Assembly: GCA_025766275.1 (NCBI GenBank)
Contig: JAFKAC010000001.1
Location: 124,001 to 188,000, forward strand
Direction of reading: 5' to 3'
Source of the DNA: Lactarius indigo
Taxonomy: Eukaryota > Basidiomycota > Agaricomycetes > Russulales > Russulaceae
Length of the DNA: 64,000 nucleotides
Part shown: in pieces, positions 43,558 to 55,702 of the stretch
How positions within the stretch are numbered: position 1 is the stretch's first letter
Layout: each line of letters starts with the position of its first letter
Program-made: the position numbers and the translations under genes
Notes under the pieces: generated by a model
Database searches by the model: none
Told to the model about the DNA's origin: nothing
The model's input: only the letters and a program-made list of their open reading frames with translations

Positions 43558-46021
43558 ATGTCTCAAGCTCTCCAGGGTGTCATTGTGACCGGAGACCCAA
43601 GCAGAGGTACGACCTTACTCCCACTTGGCTGCATCCTCACCGTTCTCACCCACCACCGCCACCTCCATAGGTGACCACCTGTACCCACCCCAGTCGGCGC
43701 CAACTCGAGATCCACGGGGGGTGTCTAACTTTGTCGATGGGTCAGGACCTATTTTCTCCATGTATCTTGAAATGGCGACGGAAGAAGACAAGACGATGGT
43801 CGAAGGATGGAAAGCGGACGCTGATGGTATCCTCATCTTTGTATGTCCCTATCTCCCAATGCCATGTACTGCTTCACAAACTCGTCTCTCACAGACCGGT
43901 TTATTCTCTGCTGCCGTCGCGTCGTTGATCTCAGTGTCCATTCAGGACATTCGACCGAACCCACAAGACACTTCCAACTTCTACCTCGCAAATATTTATC
44001 AGACTCTTGCCGACCCTGGATCTAACATTTCAAGTTCGCTCCCTGCTTCCCCACCCCCATTTTCTCCACCAAACTATGCAGTTTGGGTAAACACGCTTTT
44101 GTTCTTGAGTTTGGTCATCAGTATCAGCTGTGCTCTACTCGCGACGCTGCTTCAGCAGTGGGCACGGAGATATCTTAAGGTCACTCAGCCACGTTACAGT
44201 CAACACAAGCGAGCACGGATCCGTGCATTCTTCTTCGAAGGTGTCGACAAATTTCTCCTTCCGTGGGCAGTCGAAGCATTGCCGACACTGCTACACGTTT
44301 CCCTTTTCCTGTTCTTTGCCGGCATCTCCGTGTTCCTATGGAACGTCAATCTGACGATTTTTAAGTCGGTGGTATCATGGATCGGCGTTTGCACTGCTCT
44401 GTACGGATACATCACATTCCTCCCGTTCTTTCATCATGATAGTCCGTACCACACTCCACTTTCGTTGCCAGCATCGCACATTGTAGCCGGAATATCATTT
44501 GCCACACTTCGGGTCCTTCGGTGGCTCATTATTTTTACGGCCTTTTGTTCTCCGTGCATTTATTTTGGGCCCCTTTCTCTCGCTCGCCTGGCTGAAAATG
44601 CCTATCGTCTCTTCCAATCCTGGGAGGAAAGACATCGCGGATTACTCTTGCAGGGAATGCAGAAGACGGTGGAGAGAACTGCTCTGAATTCACCATCGGA
44701 GATCGACACTCGCGCATTTATGTGGACGTTCGACAATCTTGATGAGGACCACGAACTGGAGCGCTTCTTTTCTGGCATGCCCGGCTTCCGCAGCTCAAAA
44801 GTCGTTGACGATCCTCTACCTGGCCTCACTAGAGAGCAAAAGTGGAAGCTTTCAATGGCGTTAATGGGGTTATTGGACGTCACTTTCTCATCAGATTTGC
44901 TACCCGAGCCTGTTAAAGACCGGAGGGCCATCATCTGCGCAAAGGCTTTTGATCCTGCGCACATTCCCAAGGTATCTGATGTCTTTAATAAGATTTTGTC
45001 CAGATACGGATATAGTGGTCCGATGTCCGCCGAAATTGTACAGGCTATGAGTAGATGGGGCGATAATAGGGGCAATGACACTAACTTGATAGCCACGATA
45101 TGCGCGACTGTCGCCATGGTGCAACAGCGCGACAACTCTTGGTTTATCCTCGCCTCCCATGAACTAGGCATACAAGAACCCACCCTCCGAGAGTATGCCG
45201 CACACGGTGACAGCCTTTCATTTGCCGTCTTGATTCACATCGCTCGCCAACAATTTAACCATTTCCACGAATGGTCTTGGCCGTCGTACAAGTTGTCGAT
45301 GGTTCTAGTAGACATAACTTCCAGGTTCGATGCACAAGATACGTCACCCGATCTACAACACGAGTTTTGTGCTCTTTGGAATAAAGTCGTTCTCAAAGCG
45401 CAGAAAGACGCTGTTCGGGCGATGGTGTGGTCTATCCTCAGACACATTCGTGGCGTTTACATCTCTCTGCATCGGGACACCGATTCTAGCATAAATTTAT
45501 CCCCCTCTATCGGCAATTTGGACGATCTGTCGGAGCCGTCCTCGTATCCAGTGTGCAACGTCGCTGGCCATATTCACGACAACTCTACCTCCACCTTTTC
45601 CCGCATTGACCTGCATGATAAAACCATACCGGTCCCTGCTTCCCTTGCCAGCCCTGATACGCCTTCTTCATCCTCCCCAACTCCACTTCGTGTCGGAGAA
45701 AGCCTCACAGATGTGCCACTGCTCGACAACTTCCACCCCTCCCATCGGACAACTATGGAAGGCGTTCCCGACCCAGCTGACTTACCAGACCCAGCACGCA
45801 TTGATGTATTTATCTCCTCTGGAATGACGATTCCCTACACCGCTCCCGCTACTTCGACATCCGCCCCTCTTCTTTCCTCCACCTTCCCGTCCGTTGCCGT
45901 TTCCCTCCAGCACAATCCTGACCTCCCAGCGCCTTCCAATCCAGTTCTCGACAACACTCTTCCTACAGGTACGCCGCTGTCTTCACGCCTGACCACGACC
46001 CGATCTGACCACTCATCGTGA
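43558..46021 (+). CDS. DUF6535-family membrane protein, gene E (C-terminal tail altered, 781 aa)
   Basis: Exons 43558-43606, 43671-43840 and 43895 onward. Exon 2 encodes SNFVDGSGPIFSMYLEMATE. Exon 3 begins TGLFSAAVASLISVSIQDIR. Membrane helices: YAVWVNTLLFLSLVISISC, LLHVSLFLFFAGISVFLW and SWIGVCTALYGYITFLPFF, plus an extra hydrophobic stretch FTAFCSPCIYFGPLS in the loop that paralogues do not share. Intron 2 (43841-43894) is 54 nt with no stop, so it could be retained in frame. The acceptor of the last intron is changed from AG to ATA-type sequence. Reading on gives a stop at 46021. Use of a later AG (46049) gives a stop at 46180. Either way the conserved WEP...DIV tail is lost. Confidence 0.82.
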
Positions 46022-48562
46022 TACCCATAATCTCACCGCTCGTCAATAGTTACCACTGCTCCCAGAAACCCTCCACTGCCAACCCCTGTACCCGATCTGG
46101 GTGCTGCTATTGAGGACATCGGGAACCCGAAACCTGGTTCTCGCGAGGAAAATGACATTTTTGGTCCCCTCGGTGAATAGCGCAACCCACGTAAACACTA
46201 TGACCCTAGATCCTCTACCTTAACTCCCATCACTCTCATTGGTTACTGGCTCAGACGTAGTCATTGCGGGTCCTTCGTTGCGGGAACCTAATACTGAGCA
46301 TACAGGTGATCATCTTCCGCATCCTTCACATTGCCCATACGATATTGTCCGACGTGTTCCTTAATCTCTTATGAGCGTGCGACATGTATTCCTGTTGAAT
46401 TGTCGGTATCACTATACCGGAACTATTCAGTTTTTCTTTCTCATCTTGTGTATACGGTTTAATATGAGGTAAACTACCGTGGAGAAAGTGTATAATTTAG
46501 AGCAGAGTGGGAAATTGAGCGAGGAGTCAATCTTCGCCTTGACCCGCAGCGGACTGATGAACGTACCGGGTAGTGATGTGGAAGCCTCTGCGCGCACCCT
46601 GGTACCCGTCTCTATCTCCTCAACTTCGACAGTGTCCGCGATACCCGGTGCTTGGGTCTCTTTTGAGAGCAGCTCCGAGGATCTTGCAAAGTTGACACTG
46701 TGCCTACCATCGACAATCCTTTCAACTTAGGTTGCAGATATGCCTGTATTCCCCAGTGGTTTCTACGTGCGGGTACTCCGATGCGTGCAGGCCGCCCAGC
46801 CCCCTACTTAGGAATACCCAAAGCTGTACGAACAGTGGGTGTGCTCGCGCAGCAAGGGCCACATCTATTTTGAGGAGAAAATCATCCAAAGTCAAAGCTG
46901 CTTGTGTCGGACTGGGCCGCGGTGACTGCGTCAAGCACGACAGGCTGAGTCACCTGCGAGTATGGACTAGCGGTCGGCCGTGCGTGAGCTCGTGGTGGTA
47001 GGCCGTAGCTCTCATGGAGAGCGAGGCGCGTCACCAAGGGAAGCAAAGAGAAAGGCAGAGGACATTCAGCTGCCCCGCTTTGGAAAAGACGCAGTCAAGG
47101 GATACAAGGAAGCACTCATCCGCAGGAGACCCGCAGCACGTGCGTCGTCCTCAAAAGTATCCTCTGCAAATATCGCGACGGGGTCTGTCGCTATTATTTC
47201 TTATACCGTACCGTAGCGGTTGTGGACGTTGAGAACGCCTGGTGGAGTGCAAAGAGCGGTCGGAGTCGAAGACGGTCGGGTCGGACAGGGCCATGGCGAT
47301 CGCCTCGGGTGCGACAAACTGTGCCGCTCCAGATGCAGGGCTGGCGAGAGGATCTGCGTGAGCTTGTGATAGTCCTTATCTCTGCACGGAGATCGAAGCA
47401 CGTCAGCAGGTGGTGAAGGGGAGAGATGCAGAGAACGTACAGCTGCTCTTCTTTAGAAGCCCGAAAGCTACCTGCCTCGGTTATATTAACATTCTTGGGA
47501 GGAGCACGGGACATCCTGGGCCCTGGAAAGACGGGCCAATAGCCACGGCTATCAGGCCAAGCCGGGCCGCCAAATCACCATGGACCAAATCTTCGGAGCG
47601 CGGCACACATGGGACAGAGTATGATGAGACCTGCAGGCAGCGAGGTGTTCAGCTGTGCCAGGAGCGCGGATACAAATGTGTGCGTACCACCACCAACATT
47701 TCCTCGGGCAGACGCTCCTTGAGCGAGAACCTAGACGATGCTGGCCAAAACAACCATGTTGCAACACACGCACCTGTCGCCAGCCCTATTGTCATCCTAA
47801 GTACGCCTTACTGTGAAATACCTGCAGGCTGCAGCCGAGATTTGTAAAGAGATAGCTAGATGAACGAGAGACAGACCTGTTCGGGAGGCCCTTCCAGGCG
47901 GATTACGGATAGGACAAATGTTCCTAATCCCGAAAATTTCTGAGAACGTTCGGTCTGGAGTACCCTCAACTGGCATCATGATAGAGGTGGGAGACTTGGA
48001 ATACTGGGATCTGAGCCTGGAGAATTTGTAATAGGTAACGGGTGGCCGCTTGACATTGGGTAAATGATGGGAGACTGCGTGGAGAGGAGCTTACAACGCC
48101 TTAATCACAGCTATACGTGGCGCAGGAGGTGTGTATGATGTGAGGGTCTCAATACTTCGCTTTGAGCAATTGCGGGCTGATGAACGTGCTTGGAAGTGAA
48201 ACGAAGGTGTCTAAGTGTACTTGGGTATCGAGCAGCAGGACGAGGTCTTTGTTGAGTGTCTCAATAGGATCGGTATAGAACTCGGGGTGGAAGGGCAGCC
48301 AAACAGCAAGCATATTATGGGAGAGTAGAGTGTGCGCGTTGTCGGCCTGATGGGAGACGGGACGCGGTTGGGTAGAAACGACTTAGAAAGCGGACAAAAC
48401 GACAATCACAAATTGTTGGGCGTCGAGCGCTTGCTGTTCGGTTGATCCCGTTACCACCTCGTGGCATTCTCGCGGTGCCCTTTACAACTGACCAAGAGCA
48501 GTCACTCTCAACACGCTTCGTCCCCCACATTGTACTAATATCTGCTCACACCAAAGTCTTCA
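46022..48562. other. spacer between genes E and F
   Basis: Up to about 46730 it retains decayed last-exon and 3'-flank sequence of gene E. Then come minus-strand remnants (46722-46934, 47201-47401) related to those in other spacers. At 48310-48440 it carries the promoter-type block, shared with gene C, where the hAT element is absent, including GTCGAGCGCTTGC at 48422-48434. No intact gene. Confidence 0.45.
48422..48434 (+). promoter_or_regulatory. shared upstream motif before gene F
   Basis: GTCGAGCGCTTGC, about 130 bp before the start codon. The surrounding 100 bp resemble the gene C upstream region. Confidence 0.4.
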
Positions 48563-51311
48563 ATGTCCCACGCTCTTCGCGAGAATGCCGATCTAAACGA
48601 GGTAGAAATAGGCACGGGCAGAGGTACCTTACTCCCACTTTACTCTAACCTCACCGTTCTCACCTGCTACTGCTACTCCCATAGGTGACCACCCGCATCC
48701 GCCACAGTCAGACCCAACTCAAGAACTACGAGGGGCGTCTAACTTTGTCGATGGGTCAGGGCCTATCTTTTCCATGTATCTCGAAATGGCGACAGAAGAG
48801 GACAAGAAGATGGTCGAAGGATGGAAAGCGGATGCTGATGGCATTATCATCTTTGTCCGTCACTATTTCCCAATCTTGTGCGCTGATTCACACTCATCTC
48901 TCATAGACCGGTTTATTCTCTGCTGCTGTCGCATCGTTGATCTCAGTGTCCATTCAGGACATTCGACCGAACCCCCAGGACACTTCCAATTTCTACCTCT
49001 CAAATATCTATCAGACTCTCGCCGACCCAAACATTTCGAGTTCCCTTCTTACTTCCCCACCCCCATTTTCTCCGCCGAACTATGCTGTTTGGGTGAACGC
49101 GCTTTTGTTCTTGAGTTTGGTCATCAGTATCACTTGTGCTCTACTCGCGACGTTGCTCCAGCAGTGGGCACGAAGATACCTCAAAGTCACTCAGCCACGT
49201 TACAGTTTACACAAGCGAGCACGGATCCGTGCGTTCTTTTTCGAAGGCGTCGACAAGTTTCTCCTTCCGTGGGCGGTCGAGGCCTTGCCCACGCTGCTAC
49301 ATGTTTCCCTTTTCCTATTCTTCGCTGGCATATCCGTATTCCTGTGGAATGTTAATCTCACAATTTTCAAATTGGTGCTGTCGTGGATCGGGATTTGCAC
49401 AGCTCTGTACGGGTGCATCACATTCGTCCCTATCTTTTGTCACGACAGCCCATACCACACCCCACTCTCATTACCGGCACGGCACGTTGTCACTGGGATA
49501 TCATGTTTCATTTTTCAAGCTCTTCGGTGGATCACTTTATTTGACTATTTTAGTCTCGAATCCTACAATCGCTTAAAAGCCCTGGAAGAAAGATATCGCA
49601 AACAGTTTGTACAGGGCATGCAGAGGACAGCCGAGGAAACTGCTTTGAACGCACCATCGGAGATCGATACTCGCGCCTTCATGTGGACATTCGACAGTTT
49701 GGATGAAGACCGCGAACTGGAGCGCTTCTTTTCCGGCTTACCTGGCTTCCGTAGCTCAAACGTCGTCGACGACCCTCTGCCCAGTCTCACTAGCGAACAA
49801 AAGTGGAAGCTCTCGTGGGGGTTAATAGGGTTGTTGGACGTCACTTTCTCGTCCGGTTTGCTACCGGAGGCTGTCAAAGATCGGAGGGCCATCATCTGTG
49901 CGAAGGCTTGCGATCCAGCACACATCCCCATGGTGCCTGATGTCCTTGCCAGGGTTTTGTCCAGATACCAGTATAGTGGCCCGATATTAGCCGAAATAGT
50001 GCGGACTTCAAGAGGCTGGGGCAATGACCGGGATACCGATTTGGTTGTACAAGCTGCCATCTGTGGTACCGTCGCAAGAGCACAACAACGCGATGACTCT
50101 TGGTTTATTTCTGCCTCCAATGAACTTGGCGTCCAAGAATCCGTCCTCCGAGAGTACGCCGCACACGGTGACAGCCTGTCGCTTGCTATTTTGATTCACG
50201 TCACTCGCAAGCAATTTAGCCACCTATGGAAGTCGTCCTGGCCCGATGACAGTTTCTCGTCCGTTTTAGAAGCGGCTTCGGAGTTCAATGTGGAAGATAC
50301 ATTACCTGAACTGCAGCACGAGTTCTGTGCTCTCTGGAACCAAGCGCGGAGTGAAGGCAGTCGGCGGATGGCGCAGAATCTCCTCAGACCGATTCGAAAC
50401 GTCTACGCTGCTCTGCATCAAGAGGCCGGTCCTTCCCTAATCAGCGGGGATCTGCGGTTCCCATCTTCATATCCAGTGTGCAACGTCTCTGGCCATTCTA
50501 CGGACTCACCATCTCACACCCACAATGACCCTTCCTCCACAACCATTTCCCAAACTGACCTGCGTGATAAAGCTGCGCTGGCCCCTGCTTCCCTTGCCGG
50601 TCCCGATGTGCCTTCCTCATCCATGCCTGCCCCACTTCATATCGACGACAGCCTCACGGATGTGCCACCGCTCGACAACTTCCACTCCGTTCATCAGACA
50701 ATCGTCGAAAGCCCCCGCACTCCTTTTACCCCGTCAGATATAGCCAGCTCAGGTACAACGATGTCACACTCCACTCCCGAAACATTCACATCCGCCCCAC
50801 CTCTCTCTTCTACCCCACTCGCTGTCTTTGCCCTCCAGCACAACCAAGTCCTCCTAGCACCTTCTGATGAACCAAACCTGCCATCTTCAACCGCTTCTAA
50901 TCTGGTCCTCGACAATATACTTCCTGCAGGTGCGTTGCCGTCTTCACACTCATCGCTGACCTAATCCTATCTCTCACCACCCTGCCAGAATCCCGTCGCT
51001 CGATAATGGTCACTGCTCCCAGCGCTTCATCGGGACCGGCCTCTGTACCTGATGTAGGTGCTACTACTCAGGGCGGTACTAGCCAACTTGGATTACGCGA
51101 GAACAAGGATGCTCTCGATCCCCCCTCTGTGAATCGAGCGATCCACGAAAGCACTATGCCCACCCTAGGCCTTCCATCACAAGCCCCGTCACTCCCGGCG
51201 GTCACTGACTCGAATATAGACATCGCGGGTCCTTCATTGTGGGAACCAAATGCCGAGCATATAGGAGATAATTTCCCACATCCTTCGCATGGCCGGCACG
51301 ATATCGTTTGA
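48563..51311 (+). CDS. DUF6535-family membrane protein, gene F (intact, 858 aa)
   Basis: Exons 48563-48623, 48685-48854, 48907-50929 and 50989-51311. All introns are GT-AG, and phases 1, 0 and 1 match the paralogues. The N-terminus MSHALRENADLNEVEIGTGR is followed by SNFVDGSGPIFSMYLEMATE and the DUF6535 block TGLFSAAVASLISVSIQDIR. Membrane helices: YAVWVNALLFLSLVISITC, LLHVSLFLFFAGISVFLW and SWIGICTALYGCITFVPIF. A soluble middle region follows, then the disordered tail with DDSLTDVPPLDNFHS, ALQHNQVLLAPS, and the conserved end GPSLWEPNAEHIGDNFPHPS...DIV. This is the best reference model of the family here. Very close to G. Function unknown. No enzyme motif was seen. Confidence 0.88.
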
Positions 51312-54300
51312 CGCACCCCCCAAATCTCTTCGATGTACGTATGTGATGAGGTATATATTCGTGTTGGGCCTTCTATATTGCTACATCGATGCGTTCAATA
51401 CGTTCTCTCGTCTTGCGTGCATACTGTTTTATTACGCGATACAATACCGTGTAGAAATATGTGTAAATTCGAGTAGGACGAGTGAGGAGTCTCGAATTTC
51501 GCCTTGACCCACTGCGGGCTAGTGAACCCGCCTAGAAAGGACACGCAAGCCTCTGTGCGCCTCTGGGTAGCTATCTCTATCTCCTAGGCTTCGACAGTGT
51601 TTGCGATACTGACTGCTTGAGTCTCTTTTTGAGAGAGGCGTCGAGAAACTCACAGAGTCGATACTGTACTTACTATCGATGATCCTTCCGACTTGGGTCA
51701 CGGATACGTCCGTATTCCCCAGGTGTTTTCTACATGCGAGTTCTCCGAGGCGTGCAGGTTGTCCCGTCCGCTACTTGGGAATATCCAGAGGGTGCACGAA
51801 CAAGTACGCTTGTGCGGCGAGGACCACATCGAGCTTGAAGCTTGAAGAGCAAGGGGGTCAAAGTCAAAAATGGTCGAGTCGACAGGGCAATGGTAAGCGC
51901 GTCAGGTACGGTAGGCTGTCTCGCCTGCGACACGGTTCCAGTGATCGGGCATGCGAGGGCTTCCAGTGGTAGGCCGTGGCTTTGCATGGAGAGCGAAGCG
52001 TATCAGGCGAGGCAGAGAGAGAGGTAGAGAACATACTGCTGCCCAATTTGGAAAATCTGAAGACATCAACAAGGAGCCGCAAAGAAGCGCTCACTCTTGA
52101 CGCCGTGATCTCCCACTTCATTTGCCACATCTCAGCGTCAGGGCGGGAGACACGTGACACGAACAGCACGAGGCTTTTGCCGGCGGGGTCTCGGAGCGCG
52201 CGTTGTAAACCGGGAGACGGAGGGCAGATTGTCGTAGGAGCGCGTTGAAGAGTTCGCCAGGCTTCTGTGGATGAGTAATGACGCATCAATGAGGGTTAGG
52301 TGCGAGGCAGAGACACACATGGGGTACCTGGTGGCAGACTCTGCGGTCACGGATATAACGATAAGCAAGAGGTCAGCCACATGCTTTCTCATCTCTGGAG
52401 AATGGACCGGCGACAGGTTCAATAAGTGGAAGCGAAAAAGGTTGAGATCTCTGTTGCGAGACGGTAGTAAGATGAGAGGGCCAAGGGAGACAAACCCTGG
52501 TACGTACCCCTCACCTCGCCCCTTGACATTCCAACTACGACGGAAAAATCATCTCTTCGCACTGCTGCTCCCGCTTCATCAGATAGAGAAATTGAAGCAC
52601 CCTCAACGCCAGATCGATTGGAAACGAGGTACACGTTTCGATTCCAGTCTGCCCAACGAGTTGCTCCCTGCGAGCTGGGGACCTGGGCTTCGCCCTGAAT
52701 CTGCAGATGCAGAGAACGGCGGAGTATCCACTTACCTGGTCCTCGAAGTATCCTCTGCGAAAATTGATAGTGTCTTCCGTTTATCCACCCGGTTCATTCC
52801 CCAGAACTGTACCGACTACACATTATAATGAGGTGCAAGTGACACGACGATAAATGTTAGACGGACTAGGCTTATTATACTGCTACTTCTCGGCTGAGAG
52901 AAGGACTCACCCCGTCGCCGCTCCCATCCCCGTCCCGTACCGCAGGCCGCCTCGAAGGCTCCGTGCGCCCGTGCGCGCATAAGGTGGCGGACAGCACGAA
53001 CCAGAGTATTCAATGAACTAAGAGAATGCATGTGGTGTGTAGGGAGAGTATATCGTTTGAGTGCGCAAAGTAGGGTAGAAGATGATACGTGCACGCCAGC
53101 GCTCATGTATGCGCTCATGATGTGATCAAGACGCCGGCGGGTAGCGGGACCGAGGTTGGGTTGAGAGCGAATTTCGCGTGGTGTAGAAAATGTGCGCGCG
53201 CAATATAGCCATGCGGAGCGAGTTTGAGGGCAGCACGACGTGGTATCCACACAGAACATGCACGGGCGCTTATTCCGAGAATTATCCCCGAGGCGGGCGG
53301 GTAGGCAGCAGTCGATCGTAGAATCGACGCAGAGTGGAATGGGTCTGTAATATTGACTAGTGGGTGTGCGATTTCGGTGCTGACACGGCGTCGTGAGGAC
53401 ATAGAAGGGTTTAGCGCCTCAGATGTTGCCCAAGTTGAAAGAATTAGACACATCGAGAGTCGTAAATGGGTCCAGGGGAGGAAAGTGTGATGAATGGTGC
53501 TGAGGAGACCATTCGAACGCGGCATGCTGGAAGCGAGACGTTGATGGTGATGCTGGAGAAGACTCCGTGGTACCAATTCCTGTGTCACAGTTGAGAGAAT
53601 AATTAGCAGCACGAAACAGCAGGATAAGTGTAGAGCAGGAAGTGTCAGAACGCACAAGTTATGGCGCACTACCAGCTCGCTCGCGACAAGCAGTCAGAGT
53701 CGTCGACTCGCACTCCGGCCAGGGTGACAAGTGACACGCTTTGAATTCTTCTTTGTGCTCCATGGAAGATCTTAGACAATTCACCTCTCTTGGTCCTCCT
53801 TGGTTCGTATGCAGGGTAGAGCCGAATATATCCTTAAAAACCATTGGCATTTTCCGCGGCGGCTTAGGGAACTGGTGTCAAGCGTCCAGATAGAGTCGGC
53901 GGGGACGAGTTCCGAGAAGCGGGTCGTCGACATGACAAAGACATTTCTGAGTGGGCTACGAATCCGAATGCTCACAGGAGGGCTTTGGCGAGAGCCTGCA
54001 TATGAGACTGTACTTTACGATGCTGGATGGATATGGTAATGTTTGTGTACATTTGTCCCTATTTGTATCACCGATTTCCAACAACTCGTCCCGCCCTAGT
54101 TCTCCACTTCCTTTTTCTCGTATCTCCTGGTTCATAAATATATGGTTTCCGGAAGGACTTCGTGTTAACCAGCTCTGCACATCCCCGACCTTCCTGGGAT
54201 GAATTCGAAGTATTAGCGCTCCAGTGGTCGAACACGTAGCCCACAGGCGGACTTCCGGGCAAGCCCTTAGCCGAAGGGAGGGGCGACACGAAACACAGGA

Positions 54301-54394
54301 GTACGAACTCGTGTTGTCTATGTCCGAGCTCGAGGGCAGAGCGACGCAGTACAGAGGATTCTGCATCAACATCAGCAATCAACTCTCCGCTCCC
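51312..54394. other. spacer downstream of gene F, no intact gene
   Basis: To about 51710 it is the conserved DUF6535 3' flank. Then minus-strand remnants occur (51864-52289, 52138-52422, 53115-53669). The last is related at DNA level to 60356-60613. Several frames are open for 140-190 codons without recognisable domains. I do not call them genes. Confidence 0.4.
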
Positions 54395-54487
54395 TCGCAG
54401 CCTTGTGCTCGTATCAAACCACGACATCCACCAGATCCCTCCAAGTTCTCCTTCGCCAATATCTACCAGGTTCTCCCAGACCCTTAG
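54395..54487 (+). pseudogene. solo DUF6535 fragment (start of exon 3)
   Basis: SKFSFANIYQVLPDP, preceded by ARIKPRHPPDP and followed by a stop, matches SNFYLANIYQTLADP after IRPNPQDT of the family. The DNA similarity is higher than the protein similarity. It is the only recognisable piece of this copy and more diverged than any other member. Confidence 0.55.
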
Positions 54488-55702
54488 GCGTACGTCCATT
54501 GATTGAAATAGATGGGCTGAATTAAAGTCGTCGACATCGAGTTTCTGAAGCGTCAGACATCCCACTGACGCGTCCCATAGACCCGCTCTTCGCCTGTTTG
54601 AGTGTGGGTGATAAGTGGTAGTCAAACCTTCAAACAAGGCCCGCAAAAGACCGGTCCACTCACAAGGTACCTACTAGTATAACCCACCATCGAGCGCGCT
54701 CCGTAATGCACGGTGTTCACCCAACGCTCCTGCCCAACTCGCCTTCCTCAACCCCTAGACAGCGTCGCGATGCACCTCTGCCGATTTCTCGTAAGAGACG
54801 ACGCCTTACCTGTTGAGGCAGAAAATTCGACGTGGAGAAGCGCTCTGCGAGTCCCGTCCGTCCACGTCCGCTATTGTCTGCATCGTCCCAACCACGCTTC
54901 GGGATCCCGTGAGGTAGAACGCCTCGTGGGCGGCGCTTCCGTTCGTCACCTGTGTTGTATGGCAGGTGGAGAAGAAGGCGAGTTCGGCTGCAGGAAATTG
55001 GGAGTGCACAATGTTAAGGAGCCTGGGACAAGCGCTGGACGGAGGCGTCGAATTGTCTCCCTAACTTCAAAAAGACGGCTATCATATGACGATAAGCAGC
55101 AACACGGCCGCGGGCTTTTTCTAGAGAAACGATAGACCGGCCATACATTTCGTAGGTAGACATAAAAATATTGAAGTCCTGAACAACCCTTCGATCTCTG
55201 TCGTAAGACGGTAGTGAGACGGGCGTCAAAGGAGAAAACTTTGCTACATACCGAGGCCACTACCATCAACTATGCCCTTGACGTCCTCAGATACGACGAC
55301 CTTTATGGGAAATTATCCCTATAGTGGCGTCAGACTATCCTCGACCACAAGCTCCTGTCGAATCGATTGGACATAAGGTGCACGATCCGATTCTAGACAT
55401 GGACTGCACAACGAGATGTACCTCGCGAGTTTGGCAATCTGTATCTCGCTCAAAGCATGGTCAAGCACCCATGGACGTGATCTTGTGTATCTTCCGCGAA
55501 TATTACGACGACAGCTATTCTCGCTGTATTTTATGTAGAGTAGCGATTGCGGTGGTGTAGACTCGAACATCGACACAACAAAGCCAAATAATATTCTGCT
55601 GCACTGCCAGTGGAGCTGACTGCTATATACTACCGTGCTTCACAACTAGCTAAGAGCAGTCAATCTCAATCGCTCACTTATCGGATCACTCCATAAATTT
55701 CA
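54488..55702. other. spacer upstream of gene G
   Basis: No gene recognised. From about 55190 it resembles the region upstream of other DUF6535 copies (gatctctgtcgtaagacggtag type). Gene G lacks the GAGCGCTTGC motif in its upstream 150 bp. Confidence 0.4.

Noticed and set aside
52271..52828. 185-codon plus-strand open frame in the F-G spacer
   Set aside because: It overlaps the minus-strand remnant shared with other spacers and has no recognisable domain. Likely spurious.
54068..55135. Open frames of 140-192 codons on both strands (54068-54646 minus, 54713-55135 plus)
   Set aside because: No domain, no conservation in other spacers that could be seen, and arginine/glycine-rich composition typical of chance open frames in GC-richer spacer.
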